A stretch of 64,000 bases of DNA from Aurantibrevibacter litoralis (GCF_034651555.1 NZ_JAYEEQ010000004.1:62001-126000); one strand, 5' to 3'; positions 8,261 through 17,480 are shown, counted from the stretch's first letter. Notes: generated by a model not told the origin, from the sequence alone. Program-made: numbers and translations.

Positions 8261-10468
8261 ATGGCAACAATTAATTTTTATCTCGACAAACCAGACAAAA
8301 AAGGTCTTGCCCCCATTCATCTGCGAATTAATTGTAACGGAAGTCAAATCAAATTGGCTACTGGACAGAAAATTGCAACAGAAAATTTTGACAAGAAAAA
8401 TCAAAAAGCGTTAAACTATTCAGCAGAAACGGCTGAAATAAATCACTATCTGAACTTTTTAAAAGAACGTGCAGACGAACTTTTGCACCACTCTAATAAA
8501 AAAACATTTTCACAGGAAGAAATCAAAGAAAAACTAACCCAACATATTGAAGGGTACAAAGAGAATCATTCTGTTAATATTGTGAAGGAGCAGGTATCAC
8601 TTTACGGGAAACCTTTCACTTTTGTAGATTTATTTGCTGGAGCTGGTGGATTCAGTGAAGGATTTCTGCAAGCAGAAGTTAATAATAAGTTTTTTGATTT
8701 TATTGCTGCAAGTGACATAAACGAAAATTGCGAATTAACTCACGTTGTTCGTTATAATCATCAACTCGGACTAAATGCTGAATTTTTAAGGCAGGATATT
8801 ACTGAACCTGATTTTCTCGATAACTTTCTTCAAAAAATAGGAGACAAAAAAATAGATGTTGTCTGTGGTGGTCCTCCTTGTCAAAGTTTTAGTCTTGCTG
8901 GAAAGCGAAAGAAATTTGATAAAAAAGATGATTTATTCTCACATTACCTTGAAGTAATCAAGATTTTACAACCTAAATACTTTGTGATGGAGAATGTGAA
9001 AGGCATTCTTACAAAGGAACAAGGAAAAATTAAAGACTTAATTATCCGAGAAATTAATTCCATTGTTGACACAAACGAAATTCCCGTTTTAGTTTCTTTC
9101 ATTAGAAAAATGAAGTCTGATAAAAACAGCTTTCTACTTGAATGTATTGTAAAGCGTGTTGAAATTGAAAAGCTAAGAGATGCTGAAATAGAAACTGGTC
9201 GAGAAGAATTTATTCGATTTGTAGATTCTCGATTTAAGCAACTTACTCCAAAAATAGCTGACTACAAAACAAGTAAAACCGATTCCAGAATAAACACAAT
9301 CAGACACGGATTTAATATTTTGGCACGTACTAAGGAATGGGAAAAACTAAAGCGTGATATCATTAAAGAAAAGGATTACTGTAATGTTGACGGTGATGCC
9401 TTTGTTGAACAATTCACTTCATTTTTAACTCATATAAGTTCTGACAGTATTATTGAACAAATAGAAAATGCGTTTAATGAACTGAAAGTACCTGCGACCT
9501 ATAAAAAAGATTGCAAGGACATAATCACAGCACTGAAAATTTATACGGCATCATTTGATGAAACTGTCGAAACTCTCTTAAGCATTTCATCTGCAAAGGA
9601 ACGAGAAGGATTAAAAGGTATTTTGGAAAGCATTAGGCTTTACAAAATTGAAAAACCATTTGTAGCAAATGCTTCCAATTATGGTGTTCCTCAAAATCGT
9701 GAACGAGTACTTTTTATTGGCTGTAGAAAAGACCAAAAATTCATTTCCGAAATACCTTCAACTGTTAAACCAGAAGAAAAAGTAACTGTATTTGAAGCTT
9801 TATATGATCTGGACTTTATCGGAAACAACCAAGAAGCTCACCATTATGAATTAGTTGATATTTCAAAACAGTTCAATGGAACAGCAAAAAAAATGATGAG
9901 TCTTCTTAAAAAAAGAGCCATTGATGGAAAAGAAAATTCTAAATCTGGAAAATCATTTGCAGAATGGTCTAAAGAAGGTCGTCTAATAGAAAGATATAAG
10001 CCTCAAACAAAGCCAATCTATGTTCGAAATTTTGAAGGACTTCAAAAAGGAGAAAAGTATTTCGACATTCTCAACAATCACAAAACAAGTAATCAAAATG
10101 ATGATGTAGTGAAAAGACTAAAAATCATCTTGGAAAATGGGGATTACAAAAAAGCCCAATGTGAATTAGAAGAATGTGGTTTGTCTTCAAATAAAAGAAA
10201 TTATAACGTTTTAAAACCAGATGAACAGAGTTCGACCATAATGACTATTCCTGATGATTATGTTCACTACAATTCGCCAAGAGCATTGACCGTTCGTGAA
10301 ATGGCTCGATTGCAATCGTTTGACGATTCTTTTGTTTTCCAAGGCAAACGTTCAACTGGTGGAAATAACCGAAAAACGGAAGTCCCTCAATATACGTTGG
10401 TTGGTAATGCAGTCCCACCATTATTAGCAAGGGCAGTAGCATCAGAGATTTTAAAAAATATTAAATGA
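8261..10468 (+). CDS. DNA (cytosine-5) methyltransferase with N-terminal arm-type DNA-binding domain
   Basis: A 735-residue C5-cytosine methyltransferase, from the ATG that opens MATINFYLDK (an in-frame ATG 57 bases earlier is possible but runs through the GTCCGT repeats). Motifs in order: I, FAGAGG (F125-G130); IV, PPCQSFS with the catalytic C207; VI, ENVKG (E244); VIII, QNRER (Q478); X, GNAVPP (G715). Residues 1 to about 85 do not belong to the methyltransferase fold. They look like the arm DNA-binding domain of Bacteroidota tyrosine recombinases (PIHLRI, TGQKI and a following N-x2-L-x2-L-K helix). About 190 extra residues sit between motifs VI and VIII. The gene ends in an ATGA overlap with the endonuclease gene. 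Target sequence unknown; a MvaI/BcnI partner hints at a CCNGG-like site (inference). Confidence 0.88.
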   Translation: MATINFYLDKPDKKGLAPIHLRINCNGSQIKLATGQKIATENFDKKNQKALNYSAETAEINHYLNFLKERADELLHHSNKKTFSQEEIKEKLTQHIEGYKENHSVNIVKEQVSLYGKPFTFVDLFAGAGGFSEGFLQAEVNNKFFDFIAASDINENCELTHVVRYNHQLGLNAEFLRQDITEPDFLDNFLQKIGDKKIDVVCGGPPCQSFSLAGKRKKFDKKDDLFSHYLEVIKILQPKYFVMENVKGILTKEQGKIKDLIIREINSIVDTNEIPVLVSFIRKMKSDKNSFLLECIVKRVEIEKLRDAEIETGREEFIRFVDSRFKQLTPKIADYKTSKTDSRINTIRHGFNILARTKEWEKLKRDIIKEKDYCNVDGDAFVEQFTSFLTHISSDSIIEQIENAFNELKVPATYKKDCKDIITALKIYTASFDETVETLLSISSAKEREGLKGILESIRLYKIEKPFVANASNYGVPQNRERVLFIGCRKDQKFISEIPSTVKPEEKVTVFEALYDLDFIGNNQEAHHYELVDISKQFNGTAKKMMSLLKKRAIDGKENSKSGKSFAEWSKEGRLIERYKPQTKPIYVRNFEGLQKGEKYFDILNNHKTSNQNDDVVKRLKIILENGDYKKAQCELEECGLSSNKRNYNVLKPDEQSSTIMTIPDDYVHYNSPRALTVREMARLQSFDDSFVFQGKRSTGGNNRKTEVPQYTLVGNAVPPLLARAVASEILKNIK

Positions 10469-11643
10469 GAGTATTATCGCCAGCAGAACAATCCAAAATA
10501 AAGCTACTGACAAAAAATCAAGTTTCATTAGCACTTATTGAACCAACAGAAACAGGTTTAAAAAAGTCGATAATGGATGCCACAGGTTCTGTTAGGAGTT
10601 TCTTGAAAGAAAATAATATTCACGATTACGATATTCAAGGACAAGGCCCTGAAAATAAAGTACAGATTGACACAAAGATTTATGAAGATTTCCGCATAAT
10701 AAACTCAACCGCTTCATTATACAGGCCGCAGACAAAGAAGGGCGACCCAAGAACCTGATTTTCTGGACTTACAAAGGTTGCTAATCCGAATGATATTGTT
10801 GCTTTAATCTTCTATTCTGGGTCGTTTCACATTTTCAATTTAACTCAATTGAATGTTGAATCTTTATTGAACTCTAACCTTGTAAATCCTTTGAAAGAAC
10901 TCGTTACAGAGATTAATGGTAAAGCCAGCGAAATAGCATTTGAACTGCTGACAATGTTGAGAAAAGTTGCCAGTTCAGGATCTATTCCATCAATGGTTGC
11001 AGCTGACACTTCTGTTGGGAGAACTTTGGAAACCGCATTAGGAATTGACATTAATTCATCCAAACAACCCGACTACAAAGGAATAGAACTCAAATCATTT
11101 AGAAGTAGTCGAACAAACAGAAAAAACTTGTTTGGACAAGTGCCAGACTGGTCATTAAGTAAATTCAAAAGTTCGGCAGAAATTTTAGATGCATTTGGTT
11201 ATCATAGGGAAGATGATTTTAAACTGTATTGTACGGTATCGGCAATAACCCGAAACTCACAAGGGCTATCGTTAAAACTTGACTCTGATATAAAACAACT
11301 CATTGAGAATTCAGATAAACCTGAAGTTGGCGACTTTGTAGTCTGGACTTTGGATACACTTCACAGTCGTTTAAAAGAAAAACACAAGGAAACATTCTGG
11401 GTTGAAGCAGATAGCACCTACATAGATGGACGGGAACATTTCCAGTATTCACTTGTAGAGCACACCAAAAAGCCAATTACATCTCAATTCGACATTCTTG
11501 TTGACCAAGGAATAATAACCCTTGACCATTTAATAAAAAAGAACTCAAAAGGAAAAGTAGTAGAAAAAGGTCCGCTATTTAAAATAAAACCCAAAGGACT
11601 TGACTTGCTGTTTCCTCCGAGTGAAAAATATAACTTGATTTAG
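10465..11643 (+). pseudogene. MvaI/BcnI-family type II restriction endonuclease, interrupted by an in-frame TGA
   Basis: One reading frame of 392 codons with a single internal stop, TGA at 10756-10758 (codon 98). No frameshift is needed: both halves are in the same frame, and the 30 codons between the stop and the next ATG read as protein. Context GDPRT-stop-FSGL suggests a lost tryptophan (TGG to TGA). The downstream half has the MutH/MvaI catalytic pattern D203-x4-E208-L-K210 and ends normally. The upstream 130 residues are an accessory N-terminal domain. The start overlaps the methyltransferase stop. A shorter product from the ATG at 10849 would retain the catalytic domain (264 residues), so partial function is not excluded. 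A sequencing error is also possible. Confidence 0.8.
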
Positions 11644-11803
11644 TATGCCAACCGAAATTATCACTCATCCCAAAAAGTTTTCTTAGGATCCTCTAGCCAC
11701 GACGATTACGCACTAATTCGTTGCAAAGTAGTTCTGTTATCAACACAAAAATAGCCTACAACCGCCATTAAAAGACAAATCGCAATAAACCCATGAAACT
11801 TGT

Positions 11804-11811
11804 TATATTTG
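11804..11811 (+). promoter_or_regulatory. Candidate -7 element for the DASS transporter
   Basis: TATATTTG matches TAnnTTTG exactly, 38 bases before the transporter ATG. No TTTG is seen at the expected distance upstream, so only half of the promoter is supported. The remaining part of the gap after the endonuclease gene shows no gene. Confidence 0.3.
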
Positions 11812-11849
11812 TGCGTTGTGGTTGTCCGTAACATAAAAATTTCACTGCC

Positions 11850-13301
11850 ATGAATCCGTCGTTCCCCAAAAGAATCGGTTTAGTATTAGGGCCTCTTAGC
11901 TATGCACTCATCCTTAACTTTTTTCATCCTGCCGGTCTAAGCCACCAAGGCATTGCAGTACTGGCAGTAACCCTTTGGGTGGCCATTTGGTGGATTACGG
12001 AAGCGATACCCATTGCCGTAACTTCCATGTTGCCTGTGGTATTGTTTCCCTTAAGTGGTGCCTTATCATTGTCTGAAACCACTGTAGCATTTGGCGATAA
12101 ATATATTTTTCTCTACATCGGCGGATTTATTTTATCTATCGCTATTGAAAAATGGAATCTACACAAACGCATAGCACTTACCATTATTAATTACATTGGC
12201 ACCAATAGTAGTAAAATTGTTTTAGGGTTTATGCTGGCTACGGCCTTTCTTTCTATGTGGATTTCAAATACAGCCACAGCAGTTATGATGTTGCCTATTG
12301 GTTTGGCCATTGTCAAACAATTTGAAGACCATCCGGATACTGTGAAAAATGAAAATCAAATTTTTGGGAAGGCGTTAATGCTTGCTATTGCCTATAGTGC
12401 TTCTATAGGTGGTATTGCGACCCTTATAGGTACGCCACCCAATATTATTTTTGCCGGGGTAGTTCAAAAATTTTACAATACTGAAATTACATTTTTGCAA
12501 TGGTTCCAAGTAGGTTTTCCGCTAAGTATAATCTTACTTATTATAACGTGGCAATACCTTACTAAATTTGCATTTCCACTAGATAAACAAGCATTTCCCG
12601 GCGGCAAAGCGGAAATTAAAAAACAACTAAAAACCCTTGGAAAAATTTCAACAGAAGAAAAATGGATTTTAGTTGTTTTTATCTTTACTGCCCTTAGTTG
12701 GATGACCCGGAGTTTTGTATTAGCCAAATTAATTCCGGGTATAGACGATACTATTATTGCGATGATCGCTGCCTTTATACTTTTTATAATTCCCTCGAAA
12801 AAAGACATTGGCGGACAATTACTTCATTGGACCGAAGCAGAACGTCTTCCTTGGGGTATTTTATTACTATTCGGAGGCGGTCTTGCTATAGCCGGTGGAT
12901 TTGATTCTAGCGGGTTGGCATCATGGATCGGAAATCAGGTAGCTGTGCTCGATCATATGCATCTTTTGGTTTTGGTGTTTATTATTGTGCTGATGGTAAA
13001 TTTTCTTACCGAAATCACTTCTAATCTAGCCACCACAGCCATGTTGTTGCCTGTTTTAGTACCCGTTGCAGCGAAATTAGAGGTAAATCCCTTTATTCTT
13101 ATGGTGGGTGCTACGTTAGCTGCTTCCTGCGCTTTTATGTTGCCCGTGGCCACACCGCCCAATGCAGTAGTTTTCGGATCTGGCTATTTACGGATTCCGG
13201 ACATGATGAAAACCGGTATATTTCTCAACCTAGTCTCCATTATACTGATTACTATTTTTGTGTACTGGATTTTACCCCTGATTTGGGTATTGAACGGCTA
13301 A
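11850..13301 (+). CDS. DASS/SLC13-family sodium-coupled anion transporter
   Basis: A 483-residue inner-membrane transporter of the divalent anion:sodium symporter family with about eleven to twelve hydrophobic segments in two inverted halves. The first substrate/Na+ motif is SNTATAVM, and the second half carries SNLATTAM, so the second SNT signature is SNL here. IGTPPN (first half) and the matching ATPPNAV (second half) are also present. Substrates in the family are C4-dicarboxylates, citrate or sulfate; the SNL variant prevents a firm choice. The gene stands alone between the restriction-modification pair and the groESL terminator. Confidence 0.85.
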   Translation: MNPSFPKRIGLVLGPLSYALILNFFHPAGLSHQGIAVLAVTLWVAIWWITEAIPIAVTSMLPVVLFPLSGALSLSETTVAFGDKYIFLYIGGFILSIAIEKWNLHKRIALTIINYIGTNSSKIVLGFMLATAFLSMWISNTATAVMMLPIGLAIVKQFEDHPDTVKNENQIFGKALMLAIAYSASIGGIATLIGTPPNIIFAGVVQKFYNTEITFLQWFQVGFPLSIILLIITWQYLTKFAFPLDKQAFPGGKAEIKKQLKTLGKISTEEKWILVVFIFTALSWMTRSFVLAKLIPGIDDTIIAMIAAFILFIIPSKKDIGGQLLHWTEAERLPWGILLLFGGGLAIAGGFDSSGLASWIGNQVAVLDHMHLLVLVFIIVLMVNFLTEITSNLATTAMLLPVLVPVAAKLEVNPFILMVGATLAASCAFMLPVATPPNAVVFGSGYLRIPDMMKTGIFLNLVSIILITIFVYWILPLIWVLNG

Positions 13302-13529
13302 GTTTTCGTCTTAATATTACGGGTATTTACCAATAGTTACTGCCAAATTTTTATCTGATCCTCTTCATTATTTTTCAGTTCCCACGTTAAGAAGCTAAAG
13401 CAAAAGCTGTTTTTAATGATTGTCTATATCCATGATTTAGCTTTGGCGGTATGCGCTGCCTTTAAAGGTGCCCACAAAATTTGTTTTTTACATCATTTTC
13501 GTCTTCAATAATGATGGCGGTCTAAATAA

Positions 13530-13562
13530 AAAAACCGCCCTTGGCATCCAAGGGCGGTTTTT
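13530..13562. terminator. Bidirectional terminator between DASS gene and groEL
   Basis: A perfect 15-bp inverted repeat (AAAAACCGCCCTTGG and its complement) with a three-base CAT loop. It has an A run on one side and a T run on the other, so it can end groEL transcription leftward and the transporter rightward. It lies 19 bases beyond the groEL stop. Confidence 0.85.
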
Positions 13563-13581
13563 AGTTTAACGCTTTATACGC

Positions 13582-15213
13582 TTACATCATTCCGGGCATG
13601 CCACCGCCACCCATTGGAGGTGCGGCAGGAGCCTCTTCCTTAATGTCAATTAATGCGCATTCTGTTGTTAAGATCATTCCAGCCACAGAAGCTGCATTTT
13701 CTAATGCAATTCGGGTTACTTTCTTAGGATCTATAATACCTGCTTTAAGCATATCTACATAGGTTTCTGTTTTGGCATCGAAACCAAAATCACCCTTTCC
13801 TTCAAGAACCTTAGCTACGACTACAGAACCTTCACCGCCCGCATTTTCAACGATAGTTCGTAAAGGCGATTCAATAGCTCTTGCGATAATTTGAATCCCT
13901 GTTTCCTCATCAGTGTTTTCCGCTTTTAATTTGGAAAGTGCTGCCTTGGCTCTAACTAATGCTACACCACCTCCGGCAACAATACCTTCTTCAACAGCTG
14001 CTCTGGTAGCATGAAGTGCATCATCAACCCTATCTTTTTTCTCCTTCATTTCTACTTCTGAAGCGGCACCTATGTATAAAACGGCCACACCACCAGCTAA
14101 TTTGGCCAAGCGCTCTTGAAGTTTTTCCCTGTCATAATCTGAAGTGGTACTTTCTATTTGCGCTTTAATTTGGTTCACTCTGGTTTTGATATTTTTCGCA
14201 GCACCGGAACCGTTTACGATGGTTGTATTGTCTTTATCAATAGACACTTTCTCACAACTTCCCAACATATCTACTGTGGTGTTTTCTAATGAAAACCCGC
14301 GTTCTTCTGAAATTACAGTACCGTTGGTTAAGATCGCAATGTCTTCTAACATCGCTTTTCTTCTATCTCCAAACCCGGGTGCTTTTACCGCAGCTATCTT
14401 TAAAGATCCTCTTAATTTGTTTACCACAAGAGTGGCTAAAGCTTCGCCATCTACGTCTTCACAAATGATAAGTAGTGGTTTCCCGGATTGAGCCACCGGC
14501 TCTAGTACAGGAAGCAAATCCTTCATGGAAGATATTTTCTTGTCGTACAACAAAATTAACGGATTCTCTAAATCGGCGATCATTTTTTCAGAGTCGGTCA
14601 CAAAATAAGGTGATAAGTAACCTCTGTCAAACTGCATTCCTTCCACAATGTCCACATACGTTTCGGTACCCTTGGCCTCTTCTACAGTAATAACACCTTC
14701 TTTGCCTACTTTTTGAAACGCTTGAGAAATGAGCTCTCCAATGTTTTCATCGTTGTTGGCAGAAATGGTTGCTATTTGCTTTATTTTCTCTATGGAGTCA
14801 CCTACTTTTTTGGTCTGTTTGCCCAATTCTTCTACCACGGCGCCAACGGCTTTATCTATCCCCCTTTTAAGATCCATAGGATTTGCACCAGCGGCCACGT
14901 TTTTTAAACCTTCCTTAACAATGGCTTGTGCCAAAACGGTAGCTGTGGTTGTGCCATCACCGGCAAGATCATTTGTTTTGGAAGCAACTTCCTTTACCAT
15001 TTGTGCGCCCATATTTTCTAGGGGATCGCGTAATTCTATTTCTTTTGCTACGGTAACACCATCTTTGGTTACTGTGGGTGCCCCAAAAGATTTACTGATT
15101 ATTACGTTTCTACCCTTTGGGCCTAAAGTTACTTTTACTGCATTTGCAAGAGCGTCGACACCACGTTTTAAACCATCGCGCGCATCTAAATCAAATTTTA
15201 TGTCTTTTGCCAT
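13582..15213 (-). CDS. groL: Chaperonin GroEL (60 kDa)
   Basis: A 543-residue type I chaperonin. The N-terminal segment LGPKGRNVII, the ATP-binding GDGTTTATVLA stretch, and the C-terminal glycine/methionine tail GGGGMPGMM are all typical. It forms the double ring that folds proteins in the cytoplasm together with GroES, encoded 22 bases upstream. No second groEL is seen in the window. Translation of both genes from one message is likely; control is probably through the sigma-54-like promoter ahead of groES. Confidence 0.98.
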   Translation of the reverse strand: MAKDIKFDLDARDGLKRGVDALANAVKVTLGPKGRNVIISKSFGAPTVTKDGVTVAKEIELRDPLENMGAQMVKEVASKTNDLAGDGTTTATVLAQAIVKEGLKNVAAGANPMDLKRGIDKAVGAVVEELGKQTKKVGDSIEKIKQIATISANNDENIGELISQAFQKVGKEGVITVEEAKGTETYVDIVEGMQFDRGYLSPYFVTDSEKMIADLENPLILLYDKKISSMKDLLPVLEPVAQSGKPLLIICEDVDGEALATLVVNKLRGSLKIAAVKAPGFGDRRKAMLEDIAILTNGTVISEERGFSLENTTVDMLGSCEKVSIDKDNTTIVNGSGAAKNIKTRVNQIKAQIESTTSDYDREKLQERLAKLAGGVAVLYIGAASEVEMKEKKDRVDDALHATRAAVEEGIVAGGGVALVRAKAALSKLKAENTDEETGIQIIARAIESPLRTIVENAGGEGSVVVAKVLEGKGDFGFDAKTETYVDMLKAGIIDPKKVTRIALENAASVAGMILTTECALIDIKEEAPAAPPMGGGGMPGMM

Positions 15214-15235
15214 TTTCTAACTGTTTTTTAATTGA

Positions 15236-15514
15236 TTAAATAATTGCTAAAATGTCACTTTCACGCATAATAAGGTAATCCGTGCCCTCTAGCTTTAACT
15301 CGGTACCTGCATATTTTCCATAAAGTACGGTATCCCCTACTTTAACAGTAACTTTATCGTCCTTGGTACCTGGCCCTACAGCCACAACTTTGCCTTTTTG
15401 AGGTTTTTCTTTGGCAGTATCTGGAATGAAGATACCTGAAGCTGTTTTTGTTTCAGCCGCTACAGGTTCAATAAGAACTCTGTCTGCTAATGGTTTAATG
15501 CTAACTTTAGCCAT
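15236..15514 (-). CDS. groES: Co-chaperonin GroES (10 kDa)
   Basis: A 92-residue GroES with the canonical KPLADRVLIEP opening, the mobile loop around residues 20-32 (ETKTASGIFIPD) and VGDTVLYGKYAGTE. It caps the GroEL ring. First gene of the groESL pair. No CIRCE element (TTAGCACTC-N9-GAGTGCTAA) is found upstream; instead there is a TGTGCCATGGCACA palindrome whose right half forms a sigma-54-like -24/-12 promoter. Confidence 0.97.
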   Translation of the reverse strand: MAKVSIKPLADRVLIEPVAAETKTASGIFIPDTAKEKPQKGKVVAVGPGTKDDKVTVKVGDTVLYGKYAGTELKLEGTDYLIMRESDILAII

Positions 15515-15555
15515 ATGATTATAGTTTTTAAGTTTTAAAATTCTCTCTTAGGTAG

Positions 15556-15577
15556 GCAGAAATTGTGCCATGGCACA
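15556..15577 (-). promoter_or_regulatory. Sigma-54-like promoter and 14-bp palindrome ahead of groES
   Basis: Read on the minus strand, TGGCAC-AATTT-CTGC (15570 down to 15556) fits the RpoN consensus TGGCAC-N5-TTGC with exact GG-to-GC spacing and one mismatch. It overlaps the perfect palindrome TGTGCCATGGCACA (15564-15577). A TGTCAG sequence lies about 10 bases farther upstream. The predicted start of transcription would leave a leader of some 30 bases before groES. Confidence 0.5.
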
Positions 15578-15599
15578 TAAACTGACAATTTGTTTAACT

Positions 15600-15633
15600 A
15601 AAAATGCCAGCTTGTCATAAAGCTGGCATTTTT
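15600..15633 (-). terminator. Terminator of the miaB-to-secG transcription unit
   Basis: AAAAATGCCAGCTT and its exact complement form a 14-bp stem with a six-base loop. Read leftward it ends in a T run, 20 bases after the secG stop and before the groES promoter, so it separates the two units. Confidence 0.8.
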
Positions 15634-15652
15634 ATATTTTTTCGCGAAAACA

Positions 15653-16015
15653 TTAGTTCACCGTGTCTAACGGATTTGAATTGTTTGATGGTGGTAACGG
15701 AACCTCTTCCGGCACCACGGTTTCAATTGGAGCAACACCGTCGCCGTCTTGTAATAATTTAGAATCTGCTTCGCCATAATTGCCTTTTAGCGCTACGTTA
15801 GATAGGAGGATAAGTACCACCAATAGCGCCGCCAAGGTCCAGGTACTTTTATCTAGAAAGTCGCCTGTTTTTTTTACTCCTCCCACAATTTGGGTTCCAC
15901 CTCCACCAAAAGAGGAAGAAATACCACCTCCTTTAGGGTTCTGTACCATGACAACAAGCATTAATAAAAGGCAGACAATGATGATTAATATGATAAATAT
16001 TGAAAATGTACTCAT
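15653..16015 (-). CDS. secG: Preprotein translocase subunit SecG
   Basis: A 120-residue SecG: two membrane segments (about residues 5-24 and 58-77) with the conserved cytoplasmic stretch VQNPKGGGISSSFGGGG between them. It assists SecYE in protein export. The C-terminal 40 residues are an acidic, proline-containing tail that varies between species. It is the last gene of the leftward lptE-containing cluster, 7 bases after the TPR gene. Confidence 0.93.
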   Translation of the reverse strand: MSTFSIFIILIIIVCLLLMLVVMVQNPKGGGISSSFGGGGTQIVGGVKKTGDFLDKSTWTLAALLVVLILLSNVALKGNYGEADSKLLQDGDGVAPIETVVPEEVPLPPSNNSNPLDTVN

Positions 16016-16022
16016 CTCAGTA

Positions 16023-16952
16023 TTATACGTTATTTTGTTGAATTTTTTCTATTTCTTCAATTCGGTCTGCAAAGAAACTACTTTTTTCCGGATATTTCAA
16101 ACTTAAAATTTTATAGGACTGAATCGCTTTTTTATAGTTTTTCTGTTCCAAATACACCTTAGCCAGGGTTTCTGTCATTAGTTCATGTTTATCCCATTTA
16201 CTGGATTCTTTGGGATCTATACTAGATGTGATTTTGTCCTGTGGTACAATTTTCGGATTTTGAGCAATAAAAGCATCTATGATCTCGAATTTCTTTGCTC
16301 TCTGTAGTGTCTTTTTTGGGGAGACCTTTGACTGCTTATCTTCGCCCACTTTTGCCGTTTTTGGAACAACTCCCGTTTGCTCACTTCTATTGGCCGTAAG
16401 TTGCAACCATTGATGAAATGAATATTTCTCTTTTTTTGTAAACGGCAAGGGGCTTCCTATTTCTAAATTTTCATTGGCTTTTTTTTTAGCAGAAGCCAGT
16501 TTTTCATCTATTTCAGGGTCTTTTGATGTAAATAATTGAGGATCTAAAATTTGCTCTGCGTCTTTAAGATTTTGAGGTAAGGCCGAATCTTCAGTCGATT
16601 CGATCAAAGAGGTATCTATTGCTTCATTGGGATTTACTTCTTCCGAAACTATGGGCGTTTCAGATAAGGGAGCAGTTTTCCCGGCAATAGTATCGGCTAT
16701 ATTGTTTTGCGAAAATTCGGGGGAGGTTATAAAGTCGAATAAAATTTCACGATCCGCAGTGTAGGCTGCGGTGCGTTTTAGGGCATTGTTGTATTTAAAA
16801 CTGTTTAAATTTTTTAAGCCTTTCAGATGCAACGCATGCGCTGCCTGAAAATAAGGGTATTCGGCCAACACTTCTTCCAAGTGTTGTGTTTGCTCGGGGC
16901 TAACCACCTCATCGGGATGCTGCAAAAGATATGTAAAATCGGCCACATTCAT
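16023..16952 (-). CDS. TPR-containing protein of the lptE-secG cluster
   Basis: A 309-residue cytoplasmic protein without signal peptide. An N-terminal helical domain (about residues 1-85) starts with MNVADFTYLLQHPDEV. A low-complexity acidic linker follows. The C-terminus (about residues 255-300) has a TPR pair, recognisable as LAKVYLEQKNYKKAIQSYKILSLKYPEKSS split over two helices. Function is unknown. Position between lptE and secG suggests a link to envelope biogenesis, which is inference only. It starts six bases after the lptE stop. Confidence 0.7.
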   Translation of the reverse strand: MNVADFTYLLQHPDEVVSPEQTQHLEEVLAEYPYFQAAHALHLKGLKNLNSFKYNNALKRTAAYTADREILFDFITSPEFSQNNIADTIAGKTAPLSETPIVSEEVNPNEAIDTSLIESTEDSALPQNLKDAEQILDPQLFTSKDPEIDEKLASAKKKANENLEIGSPLPFTKKEKYSFHQWLQLTANRSEQTGVVPKTAKVGEDKQSKVSPKKTLQRAKKFEIIDAFIAQNPKIVPQDKITSSIDPKESSKWDKHELMTETLAKVYLEQKNYKKAIQSYKILSLKYPEKSSFFADRIEEIEKIQQNNV

Positions 16953-16958
16953 AAGGTC

Positions 16959-17480
16959 CTACCAATTCGCTAAAGAAGCATTAAAGATATCTTGGGTAAT
17001 CCGTTCAAAAATTGCTTGATGCGCTTCATCTTTAACAGCCGAAAGTTGCGAATTTGCCGGATAATCAAAAAAGAAAGAAAAACGGCGTTCAAAATCGGCA
17101 TCGGTCTTGGTGCTGTTAAAAAAGCGTACATTAACACCTATAGACAATCTGTTCTGCGCAGCACGTTGCTCAGCCGTTGCCGTCATTGGCGAAATACGGT
17201 ATTCTACAATTTCACCTTCAAAGAGTAAATCGCCTCCCGAACTTACTAGATCTAAACTGGTTTGATTTAAAATAAGGTCTTGTAATGCTAGCGTAAAATC
17301 CCGATCCATGCCCGGTTCAAACGTAGAACCTGCACTTTGGGACGAATAGTTTTGAAAATAATTTACCTGAAAGGTTTCGGCTGTACCCACATCGCCACCG
17401 GTAAAATTATACACTCCGCAACCCCAATAACACAACGTAAGGGCAAAGGCTATACTCCAGTTTTTTAAAGGGTTATTCAT
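16959..17480 (-). CDS. lptE: LPS assembly lipoprotein LptE
   Basis: A 173-residue outer-membrane lipoprotein: hydrophobic leader, lipobox ending YWGC near residue 21, then the GVYNFTGG opening typical of Bacteroidota LptE. It plugs the LptD barrel that delivers LPS to the outer leaflet. Family identity is low, but the opening motif, size and the miaB / sigma-54 activator / lptE / secG order support the call. The aromatic stretch RRFSFFFDYPANSQL near residue 140 is typical as well. Confidence 0.8.
   Translation of the reverse strand: MNNPLKNWSIAFALTLCYWGCGVYNFTGGDVGTAETFQVNYFQNYSSQSAGSTFEPGMDRDFTLALQDLILNQTSLDLVSSGGDLLFEGEIVEYRISPMTATAEQRAAQNRLSIGVNVRFFNSTKTDADFERRFSFFFDYPANSQLSAVKDEAHQAIFERITQDIFNASLANW

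Noticed and set aside
10756..10758. TGA read as tryptophan or selenocysteine
   Set aside because: TGA ends other genes here (mreD, methyltransferase, hipB) and no recoding structure is seen; a nonsense change is simpler.
14729..15220. 163-codon frame antisense to groEL
   Set aside because: Mirror frame of a strongly coded gene.
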